From Pedobacter hiemivivus (GTDB lineage Bacteria > Bacteroidota > Bacteroidia > Sphingobacteriales > Sphingobacteriaceae), in the NCBI RefSeq assembly GCF_004331685.1, contig NZ_SJSM01000025.1, positions 1-64,000 of the forward strand: a DNA stretch of 64,000 nucleotides, in the 5' to 3' direction. Positions 33,782 through 42,745 of the stretch are shown here, piece by piece. Within the stretch, counting starts at the first letter, position 1; each line of letters opens with the position of its first letter. The translations under genes were made by a program, and so were the position numbers. A model generated the notes under the pieces. That model saw nothing but the letters and a program-made list of their open reading frames with translations. It was not told the DNA's origin and did no database searches.

Positions 33782-34306
33782 TTAGTTTTTTGATCCAGCT
33801 TGTTTTCCATACCGCTCTTCTGCATCGTTAATACTCTGCTGCAAAAGGGTTTTCATCTGCTCTGCAAGCCCTTTAAGCTTTGGTATTTCGTTGTAATCAG
33901 TTAGGTAAATTACTGTTTTAGACTTCTTTTTGTAATTAAACTGGATCACATAGCGAAGTACCTTCGAAGAATCTACGTTGGTTCCGCGATTGGCCAGCAC
34001 ATCAGGGAAATTCCAGAAGCCCAATTCGCTCGCTTTTGAATGCAGATACAGAATATCATCCTTTCTTAATTTCACATTCGTTTTAATCAAAGAATCCTGA
34101 CCGTTTACATACTGATAGTCGCCCGTAGCCGAGTTGTACGAATTCTCCAGATTATTCCCCATACCCCACTTTAAATCGATGGACTCAAATTCTTTTAGCT
34201 TAAATGGTGCATTCTTGAACATTGGCGTGTAATAAACCACACAATAGATCAGAAAAGGAACCACGATAGTTAAGGCTAAAAATATTTTTTTTCCTTTATC
34301 ACTCAT
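33782..34306 (-). CDS. Membrane-anchored protein of unknown function
   Basis: A 174-residue protein with one N-terminal membrane helix (about 8-27) and an extracytoplasmic rest. It has no lipobox and no motif I recognise; a Y-V-I-Q-F-N-Y-K-K-K-S-K-T-V-I-Y stretch near 118-133 suggests a beta sheet domain and the C terminus is helical and charged. It starts 44 bases after the stop of the dicarboxylate symporter gene on the same strand, so the two may be co-transcribed, but no functional link is evident. Confidence 0.65.
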   Translation of the reverse strand: MSDKGKKIFLALTIVVPFLIYCVVYYTPMFKNAPFKLKEFESIDLKWGMGNNLENSYNSATGDYQYVNGQDSLIKTNVKLRKDDILYLHSKASELGFWNFPDVLANRGTNVDSSKVLRYVIQFNYKKKSKTVIYLTDYNEIPKLKGLAEQMKTLLQQSINDAEERYGKQAGSKN

Positions 34307-34350
34307 TCTATTTTATTATTATTTATTTGAAATTTTTCTCTTAAATGCGT

Positions 34351-35736
34351 TTAATCCTGCGGCCCTGTAAGCTCACCTTCCCATTTACTCACCACTGCCG
34401 TAGCTAAGCTATTTCCGATTACGTTAGTTGCAGATCTACCCATATCCAATAATGGATCAATACCAATCAATAAGGCTAAACCTGCCTCAGGAATATTGAA
34501 AGTAGCTATAGTACCCGCAATAACAACCAGAGAAGCTCTTGGCACACCTGCAATCCCTTTACTGGTCAACATCAGGATCAATAGCATGGTAACCTGTTGC
34601 TCGAAAGACAAGTGAATGCCATACGACTGTGCGATAAACAAAGAGGCGAAGGTCATGTACAACATGGAACCGTCAAGGTTAAAGGAATATCCCAAAGGCA
34701 GTACAAAACTAACGATCTTATCTTTACAACCGAAGCGCTCCAGCTGCAACATAGTTTTAGGATAAGCGGCTTCACTACTCGCCGTACTAAAAGCCAAAAT
34801 TACCGGCTCTTTCATTCTGCTCATCAGGTTGAATACTCTTGATTTCAAAATCATAAAACCAATAGCAATCAGAATAATCCATAGCAGCAACATGGTAGAA
34901 TAAAACTCCCCAATGAATAAAGCATAGGTTGACAATACACTCAGTCCCTGTTTGGCTACAATGGCACCCATCGCTCCAAATACAGCAAAGGGCGCAAAAT
35001 TCATGACATATCCGGTTACTTTTAAAATCACATGAGCCACTGAATCAAAGAAACTGATGATGATCTTCCCTTTTTCGCCAATGGCAGCTGTAGCTACACC
35101 GAAAAACAAGGAGAAAACAACAATTTGAAGGATCTCATTGGTGGCCATCGCCTCGGCCATACTTTTTGGCACAATGTGGGAAATGAACTCCTTAAGAGAA
35201 AGTGATACTTTATGGATACCTGTGTCAATGTTGCTCGGAGGCAAAGGCAAGTTCATGGCTAAGCCTGGTTTGAAAATATTAACCATGATGAGACCTAGTA
35301 CCAGCGACAATAGAGAGGCACTTAAAAACCAAAGCATGGTTTTACCACCTATCCTACCCACCGCTTTAACGTCGCCCACTTTTGCCACACCAACTACAAG
35401 CGTACTAAACACCAGGGGGGCTACAATCATTTTAATCAGACGAAGAAAGATGTCACTCAATAAGGTTAAAGGTTCTAGCTTTTTTTCGCGGATCACTTCA
35501 GTTTCATGACGTGATTTCTCCGTTGCTTTCTTTTCTGCTTTTAGCGCTATATAAGAAACAGCTGTGGTATCTTGAATTTTTAGAATCTGTGCATCCAGCT
35601 CTTTTACCCTGGTATCCGCCTGGGCGATTTTCTCATTATAAATACTAAATGTTTTTACATTTAGATAATATCCTAATGCTATCCCCAGAACCAGGGCCAG
35701 AAAGATAAAAAAGGTTAACCTGTTTTTTTTCGACAT
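34351..35736 (-). CDS. Dicarboxylate/amino acid:cation symporter (DAACS family)
   Basis: A 461-residue inner-membrane transporter of the GltP/DctA type, with about eight membrane helices and two hairpin loops. Recognisable family pieces are L-I-K-M-I-V-A-P-L-V-F-S-T-L, the Ser-rich hairpin A-F-S-T-A-S-S-E-A-A-Y-P-K-T near 314-327, G-Y-S-F-N-L-D-G-S-M-L-Y (substrate/Na+ site), and G-I-D-P-L-L-D-M-G-R-S-A-T-N-V near the end. It takes up C4-dicarboxylates or Glu/Asp with H+ or Na+. An extra charged segment of about 55 residues (27-85, probable coiled coil) separates TM1 from TM2, where bacterial relatives have a short loop. Confidence 0.9.
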   Translation of the reverse strand: MSKKNRLTFFIFLALVLGIALGYYLNVKTFSIYNEKIAQADTRVKELDAQILKIQDTTAVSYIALKAEKKATEKSRHETEVIREKKLEPLTLLSDIFLRLIKMIVAPLVFSTLVVGVAKVGDVKAVGRIGGKTMLWFLSASLLSLVLGLIMVNIFKPGLAMNLPLPPSNIDTGIHKVSLSLKEFISHIVPKSMAEAMATNEILQIVVFSLFFGVATAAIGEKGKIIISFFDSVAHVILKVTGYVMNFAPFAVFGAMGAIVAKQGLSVLSTYALFIGEFYSTMLLLWIILIAIGFMILKSRVFNLMSRMKEPVILAFSTASSEAAYPKTMLQLERFGCKDKIVSFVLPLGYSFNLDGSMLYMTFASLFIAQSYGIHLSFEQQVTMLLILMLTSKGIAGVPRASLVVIAGTIATFNIPEAGLALLIGIDPLLDMGRSATNVIGNSLATAVVSKWEGELTGPQD

Positions 35737-35883
35737 CTATCTTATTTTAATGGTTTTTAAGGGTGTAAAACTACAATAATTAAATTATTCTCTAAAATTG
35801 TTCATCACGTACTTATTTATATAACTTCACAGCGTAACAAAATAGGTGTAACACTATCTAATTAGGGAATAAAACGAGTTCAA

Positions 35884-36381
35884 TTGGAAAAAAAGGATCT
35901 ATTATTTAAGCAGATTTTCGATACAAATTCTAAAAAGATATTTCATTTATGCTATGGTTATACGGGCGATGAGGATGCTGCGAATGATTTGCTTCAGGAA
36001 ACCTTTTTAAAGGTTTGGCAGAATCTGGATAAGTTCAGAAACAAATCGCTGATATCAACCTGGATTTACAGAATTGCTGTAAATACTTGTTTAACCTATT
36101 TAAGATCTGAAAAAAGACAATCGAAAGATGAGCTGACGGACAACATTATTGAGAACCAGCCTGAAGAGTTTTCTGAAAAGAATGAGCAGGTAGCCCTCCT
36201 TTATAAGTCCATCTCAAAATTAGAAGAAAATGACCGCCTCATTATCACCATGGTACTGGATGAACTGCCTTACAATGAAATTGCAGACATATCAGGAATT
36301 AGTGAAGGTAACCTAAGGGTTAAAATACACCGTATTAAATTAAAACTTACCGAATTATACAATCAGCATGCAAGAATTTGA
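35884..36381 (+). CDS. ECF RNA polymerase sigma factor (second system)
   Basis: A 165-residue sigma-70 family factor with region 2 (D-A-A-N-D-L-L-Q-E-T-F-L-K-V-W-Q, about 27-42) and region 4 (Y-N-E-I-A-D-I-S-G-I-S-E-G-N-L-R-V-K, about 134-151). The start is TTG at 35884; no ATG or GTG lies between it and region 2. Unlike the factor at 18514 it has no FecR or SusC neighbour; its stop overlaps a gene for a small membrane protein by 14 bases, which is likely its regulator. Confidence 0.9.
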   Translation: MEKKDLLFKQIFDTNSKKIFHLCYGYTGDEDAANDLLQETFLKVWQNLDKFRNKSLISTWIYRIAVNTCLTYLRSEKRQSKDELTDNIIENQPEEFSEKNEQVALLYKSISKLEENDRLIITMVLDELPYNEIADISGISEGNLRVKIHRIKLKLTELYNQHARI

Positions 36382-36964
36382 TCATATACAATCGCTTTGG
36401 CAATCGCATTCGGTTGAGGTTAAAATCTCATCAGAGCAAATGCTGCAGCAAGCAAAAAAAGAAGTTAACGCAATCCGCAACAAATCTCTTTTTAATATCA
36501 TTGGAATGCTGCTCTCCTTTGTTGCAATGGCTATGTTATGGTTGTTCTACGACTTTAACTCCTGGGTACCCCAGCTAGGCTTGACGATTTTTCTGAGTGC
36601 AATTGCGGTATCTACATTTATGCTGTATAAAAGTCACCAGCTGTTGGCTAAGCACGACTTCACCACTGACCCCAATGAGTTTTTAAATAACCTAAAACAA
36701 TATCAATTGAGCAGGTTTAGTCTGTACAGCAAATTGTATTGGTTTTATGCCTTTGCTTTAAGTCTGGGTATTGTTTTATACTTCTTCGAGATTCTAAGCT
36801 ATTTCGACTTATGGGCACAAGGCCTGATTGTCGTCTTGACTTTCGGATGGATCATATTCTGTTCGACGCTGGTACGTAAAGCGGTTATAAAAAAGGAAAA
36901 AGAGCGAATAGCGTTACTTATAGAGAAATTTGAACGCCTGGGTAAACAATTTAAGGAGTTATAA
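36368..36964 (+). CDS. Four-helix membrane protein, probable regulator of the ECF factor
   Basis: A 198-residue protein: a soluble N terminus (about 1-38) with D-H-I-Q-S-L-W-Q-S-H, then membrane helices near 39-57, 65-82, 120-138 and 145-165, and a basic cytoplasmic C terminus. It overlaps the sigma-factor gene by 14 bases, an arrangement typical of sigma/anti-sigma pairs. No zinc-binding anti-sigma motif (H-x3-C-x2-C) is present, so anti-sigma function is inferred from position alone. Confidence 0.7.
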   Translation: MQEFDHIQSLWQSHSVEVKISSEQMLQQAKKEVNAIRNKSLFNIIGMLLSFVAMAMLWLFYDFNSWVPQLGLTIFLSAIAVSTFMLYKSHQLLAKHDFTTDPNEFLNNLKQYQLSRFSLYSKLYWFYAFALSLGIVLYFFEILSYFDLWAQGLIVVLTFGWIIFCSTLVRKAVIKKEKERIALLIEKFERLGKQFKEL

Positions 36965-36967
36965 AAA

Positions 36968-37003
36968 AGGGCCTGATCATAATCTATGACCAGGCCCTAT
37001 TAT
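36968..37003 (-). terminator. Terminator between ECF operon and araC-type gene
   Basis: AGGGCCTG (36968-36975) pairs with CAGGCCCT (36991-36998), extended by TCAT/ATGA beyond one mismatch. On the minus strand it is followed by TTTTTTAT, fitting the araC-type gene ending at 37116; on the plus strand the T-run is weak. Confidence 0.75.
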
Positions 37004-37115
37004 TAACTAACCCAAATTAAATTCATCCAAATCTATATAGTGGGTTTCCTGCTTCAAATTTAGCTTAACATACCCATTTAGTAGTGTGCGAATCTCACCA
37101 AACTGTATACTAACC

Positions 37116-37973
37116 TTACCTATACTGTCCTGGTGTGATTTGAAAAGAGTTCCTAAACAATCGAATAAAGGAGCTTGGACATTCAAAACCAACGATATCC
37201 ACAATTTCATTGATCGGATAATCGGTATTTCTTAAAAAATGCTTGGCTTGCTGAAGTCTGACGCCAGTTAAAAACTGATGTGGTGATTGCTGATAAGCTT
37301 GTTTAAAAGTTCGTAGCAAATGATTTACAGACAAACAGGCTACCTGTGCAACTTCTTCCAAACGAATCCGTTTATTGTGGTTGCTGATCATGAAATCTCT
37401 TGCCACAGTTAAGCGCTTCAAGATCTCGACTTTGGTAGTCCCATTTAAAAATTGCAAAGAAGCTTCTCTTTTAATAATTTCTGAGTGGTAGAGTTTATAA
37501 TAATTAGCCAGACAATGGTTTAAGTATTCACTTAAAAGCAATTCGTCATTCACCCCATTTTCGACGTGTTTGGCAAGGTGCTGCAGATTAAACTTAATAT
37601 TTCCCTTTAATGGATGAATCGATTCTACAAACCGGCGCTCTCTTTCTTTAAATCTTAAGGGTTGATCTAATAGGACATGGTCCTGTAGTAAATTAGAATA
37701 TTCGAAATCAGCTACAAAATCAGGATCAAATAATACGGAAAAAGTATTCACTTCGACTTTCGATTCGATGCTATTGCTATAAGAGGTATCGTGGTTTAAG
37801 AAGATGAAGCTCCCTGGTACAAGGGTAATTTCCCGCTTTTCTATGGTGTAGTTGGCTTGACCACTGAGCACTACATTTAAAGCATATTTACCGGTATTTT
37901 TAGGATAATAAGCGCTATAAGTGCTTTCACTTATAACCTCATTTTTATCCACCAATACCCTATTATACTTCAT
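37116..37973 (-). CDS. AraC-family transcriptional regulator
   Basis: A 285-residue regulator with an N-terminal cupin-like ligand domain (about 10-120) and a C-terminal double helix-turn-helix (about 190-285: I-R-L-E-E-V-A-Q-V-A-C-L-S-V-N-H-L-L-R-T-F-K and I-N-E-I-V-D-I-V-G-F near the end, finishing P-G-Q-Y-R). It starts 20 bases after the VOC gene on the same strand. The pair probably responds to a small molecule; effector unknown. Confidence 0.9.
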   Translation of the reverse strand: MKYNRVLVDKNEVISESTYSAYYPKNTGKYALNVVLSGQANYTIEKREITLVPGSFIFLNHDTSYSNSIESKVEVNTFSVLFDPDFVADFEYSNLLQDHVLLDQPLRFKERERRFVESIHPLKGNIKFNLQHLAKHVENGVNDELLLSEYLNHCLANYYKLYHSEIIKREASLQFLNGTTKVEILKRLTVARDFMISNHNKRIRLEEVAQVACLSVNHLLRTFKQAYQQSPHQFLTGVRLQQAKHFLRNTDYPINEIVDIVGFECPSSFIRLFRNSFQITPGQYR

Positions 37974-37992
37974 TTCTTTAGTTTTTATCTTT

Positions 37993-38355
37993 TCAAGCTT
38001 CTGAGTAATCTCGCTCTTCTGTCAGGATAAAACGATTACCTGACGGATCCAAGAAGCAAAGCTCCATGCCATGGGCTACATATCTTGGTTTTGTTAAGCC
38101 TGGAATATTTTTCTGATTAAACAAATAGTAGTCTCTGACACAATCATCCGTCTTTAAGACAATCGTATCTGCCTCTATAGTTGCCTTTTCAACAAGCATG
38201 ATCAAATCGCCATTGCCCGATTGTAGGATAGGACATTCTTTACCTTGTATCTCAATTTTTTCTGCGATGGTAAAGCCGGGTATGTTGCAAAAAAAACTTA
38301 AGGAACTTTCCTCACATTTCACAAAAACAACCTGATATACCTGATTAAAGTCCAT
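37993..38355 (-). CDS. VOC-superfamily (glyoxalase-like) protein
   Basis: A 120-residue vicinal-oxygen-chelate fold protein made of two beta-alpha-beta-beta-beta units: F-F-C-N-I-P-G-F and E-L-C-F-L-D-P-S-G-N-R-F-I-L are typical positions in this family, the latter giving the usual D-P-S/D-G-N turn. Metal ligands cannot be placed securely, so enzyme, binding protein or resistance protein are all possible. First gene of a likely operon with the araC-type regulator. Confidence 0.75.
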   Translation of the reverse strand: MDFNQVYQVVFVKCEESSLSFFCNIPGFTIAEKIEIQGKECPILQSGNGDLIMLVEKATIEADTIVLKTDDCVRDYYLFNQKNIPGLTKPRYVAHGMELCFLDPSGNRFILTEERDYSEA

Positions 38356-38532
38356 ACTTTTAATGTGACATGACAGTTATCCCTAATAACTGTAGATTAA
38401 ACAAATTTAATATAATGCAATAAAAAAATAGTAACCCTTTAAGGGGTATTTTTATTTTAACATTATATTTACATGTCCTTTAGTTATTATTGATTTTAGC
38501 TATATTCAATCGAACTCAAAAAACAACAATTT

Positions 38533-41433
38533 GTGCTTTACCTAAAACCCATATTTATCACCCTCCTATTGCTAATTTCTGGCATTGAAGGTTTTGCACA
38601 ACGTTATAACTTTGAGCAATATGATATCAGGGATGGGCTTGTGCAATCGCAGGTTACCGCGATAACCCAGGATAAAGAGCGGAGATTGTGGATTGCTACA
38701 CTTGGGGGCTTAAGCTGCTTTAACGGGAACCAGTTCATCAACATGGGTAAAACCAATGGCTTGAATAGTAACTTTATACTTTCCCTGGCTTTAGATCAGC
38801 AAGTCAACCTTTTGATCGGCACAGAAAGAGGTTTATCAACCTATAAAGAGGGCCGTTTTCACAACTTTAAAGGGAAAAATGATTGGGTAGACCGGCTAAA
38901 CACCAGTCCATCTGGAATAGTATATGGCATATCGGGTAAAAACGTTTTTAAACTAAATGGTCCAAAGGCCGAACACATCAGCATAACTGGCGATACTTCA
39001 GAAATTGTGACCACCTTAAAAACGGATCATAAACACCAGATCTGGGCCACCGTTTTTCGCCATGGATTGTACTACCTCAAGGCCGAAAAATGGCATCAAA
39101 AACTACGTTATGAGGAATTGGGTGATTTAATCATCACCGATATGATGGTAGACCAGTTTGAGAAAGATAAAGTATGGTTTCTGACCACAACGGGCGTATT
39201 TGTAACCGAAAATGGGACCGTAAAACCTGCATATGCTGATATCATAAAAAAAGCTACGGCGATTAATCAGGATGAAAGAGGAAATATATGGCTAGGTACG
39301 AACCGAGGTGCCTGGTATATTTCTAAACATCAACGGATTCATTTCAATGCGCAGAATGGCTTTACCGACAATGTGGTTAGCCAGATATTCAGGGATGCCG
39401 AAAACAACATCTGGCTGGGGACTGATGGCTCCGGCATTTTTAAATTCAACAGCAAAAATTATGTGACTTTTGATGAATCTCAGGGTTTACAGAATAGCAT
39501 TGTAATGAGCATAATTAATGGTCCTGGCCCTGATGAAATATGGCTTGGGACTTACGACGGCCTATTTGTACACAAAAACAACCAGATCAAGCGGATAAAC
39601 ATCCCTTCGGAAAATGAAGACACCAAGCGCATTAACTTTTTGTTTAAAGACAGCAGTCATAACATTTGGATAGGAACAGTTGGCGGTGGTTTATGGATTT
39701 ATAGTAAGGGAACTTTTAAACGTGTAGATGGCGGAAATAGTGCCATTACTTCGAATGCGATTATGGAGGACAGGTATAAAAACATCTGGATATCCACAAA
39801 TTTAGGCTGTTTTATGTTGATGCCCAAAGCGGGAAAGATCCAATGGATTAGCAAAAATTTTGAAACCAGTTTACTGGAAATAGGAAACAATTTGATCATA
39901 ACGGGTACACAAAATGGAGCCTACCTGATCCGAAACAAAAAGGACATCAAACCCCTAAATTTTAAACCACTTGCTGGATCGAGCATCTTATCTATGCTCA
40001 AATACGGGAGCTACGTGTTATTTGGAACGGCTGATAATGGTGTCATTATATGGAATTTTAGTACCGGAAAAATTAAGCAACTGAGTACAAAGGACGGTTT
40101 GTCTTCTGACCATGTTTACAGCTTGCTGTTGGATAAAAAAGGAGTAATATGGATAGGAACTGGACGAGGAATCAATAAATTAAACCCTAAAGACTTCAGT
40201 ATCACAACCAATACCAATGAAAATGTCCCATTAGTGGAATGCAATCAAAATGCGATACTTGAAAGTAATGGGAAAATCTGGATCGGCACCACCAAAGGCG
40301 TTGTGGTATACGATAACAATACAGAAACGGCTACTTTAAACAGGCCTTACATTTTCATCAATTCGGCCAGTATATTGGCGCAAAACAAAAAAGGAACACA
40401 AAACAATCTACAAGTCACCTACAAAGGCCATGAATTAAACCAAAAAGTAAAATTAACTTACCAACACAATCACCTGAACATCAATTTTACGGGGATTTAT
40501 CTAACCAACCCTAAATCTGTATTGTATAAATACAGATTGATCGGATTGGATGATAAATACAGTCCACTTAACGGTAACACCTCTGTTAATTACACTGCCC
40601 TCCCCCCTGGCCAATATAGCTTTCAGGTGAAGGCGGTTACCTCGTCGGGCATATCATCACTCCATACAGCGACTTTTAATTTTGAGATTACGCCGCCTTA
40701 CTATCAAACCACCATTTTTAAAGTATTTATTATTGTCCTTATTCTATTGCTGATCCTATTTTCGGTATATGTGATCCTTAATCTAAACGAACGTAAACGT
40801 AAGTTAAGGCTCAAAATAAAACTGGAAGAGCAATTTAAAATCAGAAAACAAACTGCGGAAGATTTTCATGACGATCTTGGTAACAAACTGACCAGAATAT
40901 CAGTCTTATCTGAGGTACTGAGTAGTATGACAGACGAAAATGATCTGGAAAAAAGAAGCATTATACAAAAGATAAAAACCAATGTAAACGAATTGTATAC
41001 CGGAACAAAAGATATTCTTTGGTCTTTAGACCCAAAACACGACACGATCGGAGAATTGTTAAACTACATTAAAGAATTTGGGTATGAAATGTTTAATGAT
41101 ACCCCAATTCATTTTGAAGAGGAAACCACGATAAACGATAGTGACAAGCGGCTCTCGCTGGAAATGAGCAGAAATATCCTGATGATTTTTAAGGAAGCCA
41201 TCAATAATGCTTTAAAATATTCGAATGCTGATTGCATTAATTTTACAGCAAAAATGAATGACAATCTTTTGGAAATCACGCTTACTGATAACGGAAGAGG
41301 ATTTAACTTAGAATCAGCAAAAAATGGTCACGGCATGAACAATATGCAGGTAAGGGCCAGCCGAATTAAAGGCAACTTAAACATAACTTCAAACCATAAT
41401 GGTACAACCATAGCGCTCTCGGTTAAATTTTAA
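38533..41433 (+). CDS. Reg_prop/Y_Y_Y sensor histidine kinase
   Basis: A 966-residue sensor. Signal peptide (about 1-22), then two seven-bladed propellers of Reg_prop repeats (for example I-W-I-G-T or I-W-L-G-T at many positions between 45 and 600), a Y_Y_Y domain (about 625-725), one membrane helix (about 735-757) and a cytoplasmic HisKA_3 segment with His in E-D-F-H-D-D-L-G-N-K-L near 775, and an ATPase domain (N-box E-A-I-N-N-A-L-K-Y, G1 T-D-N-G-R-G-F). The start is GTG at 38533. Unlike hybrid regulators of polysaccharide utilisation it has no receiver or AraC domain; its partner is the NarL-type regulator downstream. The ligand may be a glycan but no uptake locus adjoins. Confidence 0.93.
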   Translation: MLYLKPIFITLLLLISGIEGFAQRYNFEQYDIRDGLVQSQVTAITQDKERRLWIATLGGLSCFNGNQFINMGKTNGLNSNFILSLALDQQVNLLIGTERGLSTYKEGRFHNFKGKNDWVDRLNTSPSGIVYGISGKNVFKLNGPKAEHISITGDTSEIVTTLKTDHKHQIWATVFRHGLYYLKAEKWHQKLRYEELGDLIITDMMVDQFEKDKVWFLTTTGVFVTENGTVKPAYADIIKKATAINQDERGNIWLGTNRGAWYISKHQRIHFNAQNGFTDNVVSQIFRDAENNIWLGTDGSGIFKFNSKNYVTFDESQGLQNSIVMSIINGPGPDEIWLGTYDGLFVHKNNQIKRINIPSENEDTKRINFLFKDSSHNIWIGTVGGGLWIYSKGTFKRVDGGNSAITSNAIMEDRYKNIWISTNLGCFMLMPKAGKIQWISKNFETSLLEIGNNLIITGTQNGAYLIRNKKDIKPLNFKPLAGSSILSMLKYGSYVLFGTADNGVIIWNFSTGKIKQLSTKDGLSSDHVYSLLLDKKGVIWIGTGRGINKLNPKDFSITTNTNENVPLVECNQNAILESNGKIWIGTTKGVVVYDNNTETATLNRPYIFINSASILAQNKKGTQNNLQVTYKGHELNQKVKLTYQHNHLNINFTGIYLTNPKSVLYKYRLIGLDDKYSPLNGNTSVNYTALPPGQYSFQVKAVTSSGISSLHTATFNFEITPPYYQTTIFKVFIIVLILLLILFSVYVILNLNERKRKLRLKIKLEEQFKIRKQTAEDFHDDLGNKLTRISVLSEVLSSMTDENDLEKRSIIQKIKTNVNELYTGTKDILWSLDPKHDTIGELLNYIKEFGYEMFNDTPIHFEEETTINDSDKRLSLEMSRNILMIFKEAINNALKYSNADCINFTAKMNDNLLEITLTDNGRGFNLESAKNGHGMNNMQVRASRIKGNLNITSNHNGTTIALSVKF

Positions 41434-41444
41434 AGCATAAAAAA

Positions 41445-42074
41445 ATGAATGAGCCAGCAGCAAGAATCGTGATCATTGAAGATGATGAGACCATCAGAGA
41501 GGGCTATACCTATCTGGTGAACAATACCTCTCCCTACCAGGTGGTGAATACCTATGCATCTTTTGATGAGGCCAAACTAAAGATCACAAAAGACAATCCG
41601 GATGTGATTATTCTGGATATACAGCTACCGGGCACCAATGGAATAGATGCACTACCCTTATTAAAAAAGCTGCTGCCAAATGTGTATATCATCATGCTGA
41701 CCGTGCACGAAACAGAAAAGATCATTTTAGAAGCGTTGGCAAACGGGGCTTCGGGTTATTTTACCAAAAATACCCCTTCTTCAAAAATCATCGAGGCCAT
41801 TAAAGATGTGATGCAAGGTGGTGGTCCTATGAGTCCGAATGTGGCCAAAAAGGTGATCACATCACTGCAGAAAAATCCAGATTCGCCGCTTACGAAAAGG
41901 GAAACTCAAATACTTAACCTGATTACAAGAGGAAAGGATCGTTCACAAATTGCTACGGAGTTGTTTATTGAAACTGAAACCGTAAAAACACACATTAAGA
42001 ACATCTACCTTAAACTGAACGTAAACTCTAAGGCTGATGCTATAAAAGTGGCTAGAAACAACAGGCTGGTATAA
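41445..42074 (+). CDS. NarL/LuxR-type response regulator
   Basis: A 209-residue regulator. Receiver domain at about 1-125 with E-D-D acidic pocket, phospho-acceptor Asp in I-L-D-I-Q-L-P-G (near 58), T and K in M-L-T and F-T-K-N; then a LuxR helix-turn-helix (about 145-205: L-T-K-R-E-T-Q-I-L-N-L-I and E-T-E-T-V-K-T-H-I-K-N-I). It starts 11 bases after the sensor kinase stop and is its obvious partner. The stop codon lies in the loop of the terminator. Confidence 0.93.
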   Translation: MNEPAARIVIIEDDETIREGYTYLVNNTSPYQVVNTYASFDEAKLKITKDNPDVIILDIQLPGTNGIDALPLLKKLLPNVYIIMLTVHETEKIILEALANGASGYFTKNTPSSKIIEAIKDVMQGGGPMSPNVAKKVITSLQKNPDSPLTKRETQILNLITRGKDRSQIATELFIETETVKTHIKNIYLKLNVNSKADAIKVARNNRLV

Positions 42075-42094
42075 GGTACCAGCCTGTTGTTTTT
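42057..42094 (+). terminator. Terminator containing the response-regulator stop codon in its loop
   Basis: AACAACAGGCTGGTA (42057-42071) pairs perfectly with TACCAGCCTGTTGTT (42077-42091) and is followed by TTT. The last five sense codons form the left arm, and the TAA stop (42072-42074) is in the 5-base loop. Confidence 0.88.
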
Positions 42095-42096
42095 AA

Positions 42097-42723
42097 TTAC
42101 TCTACTTTTACTTCGTTTACAGAGAAACTATTTCCGCTTAAGCGGTATACTAACGTCTTAACCTCACCAGCTTTAATAGTGGTATCTTTTGGATTTACGA
42201 GCGGGAAAGTGCGAAACAAATCCCCATTCTTAATGATAAACTTATCGTTCCCGGCATAGCTTTTCTTCGTATTACTGCTTAAAGGAGGAAAACTGATCTT
42301 CCTGAAATCACCACCTGCGTACTCATAAACGTTGAGATCCAACACATTTTTCTTACTCAGCAGTTCGATATAAATCTCAGGATTTCCATCATTATCCATA
42401 TCCATATTCCAGGCATCGGTAATAACTCCTTTACGCTCGCCTGATAAAGTCTTATAATTGTTTTTTACAGAATCAGACATCAGTACCAGAAAGCCACCAA
42501 TGCTATCTACCCCCTTACCCCAGCTTACCACTTCAAAATTCAATCCCGGTTTTACATTCAAATCTTTATAAAACGGGAATTGACCGGCAGCTTTTGTAAT
42601 GGCTGCAGTAGCATCTTCCTTTGCAGGTGCTACTTTTTCATTGGTTTGAGGACCGCATGATGCCAATAAAAGTGTTCCTGCCAATAACAGGGTGTGTGGG
42701 AATAAATTGGTTATTTGTTTCAT
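42097..42723 (-). CDS. Lipoprotein, possibly PliI-type lysozyme inhibitor-like
   Basis: A 208-residue lipoprotein with lipobox L-L-A-S-C (Cys23). The rest is beta-rich, with W-N-M-D-M-D-N-D-G-N-P-E-I-Y-I near 105-119 and a Y-A-G-N-D-K-F-I-I strand near 156. This pattern recalls Bacteroidetes proteins annotated as PliI/I-type lysozyme inhibitors, but I cannot confirm the active-site loop, so treat the label as tentative. It lies 22 bases downstream of the GH20 hexosaminidase gene on the same strand; a link with cell-wall or chitin chemistry is possible. Confidence 0.5.
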   Translation of the reverse strand: MKQITNLFPHTLLLAGTLLLASCGPQTNEKVAPAKEDATAAITKAAGQFPFYKDLNVKPGLNFEVVSWGKGVDSIGGFLVLMSDSVKNNYKTLSGERKGVITDAWNMDMDNDGNPEIYIELLSKKNVLDLNVYEYAGGDFRKISFPPLSSNTKKSYAGNDKFIIKNGDLFRTFPLVNPKDTTIKAGEVKTLVYRLSGNSFSVNEVKVE

Positions 42724-42745
42724 TATTATATAATTGTTTTATCGC

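Noticed and set aside
37007..37210. Minus-strand frame spanning the end of the araC-type gene
   Set aside because: It starts within the AraC coding sequence in another frame and lacks any start context or recognisable sequence.
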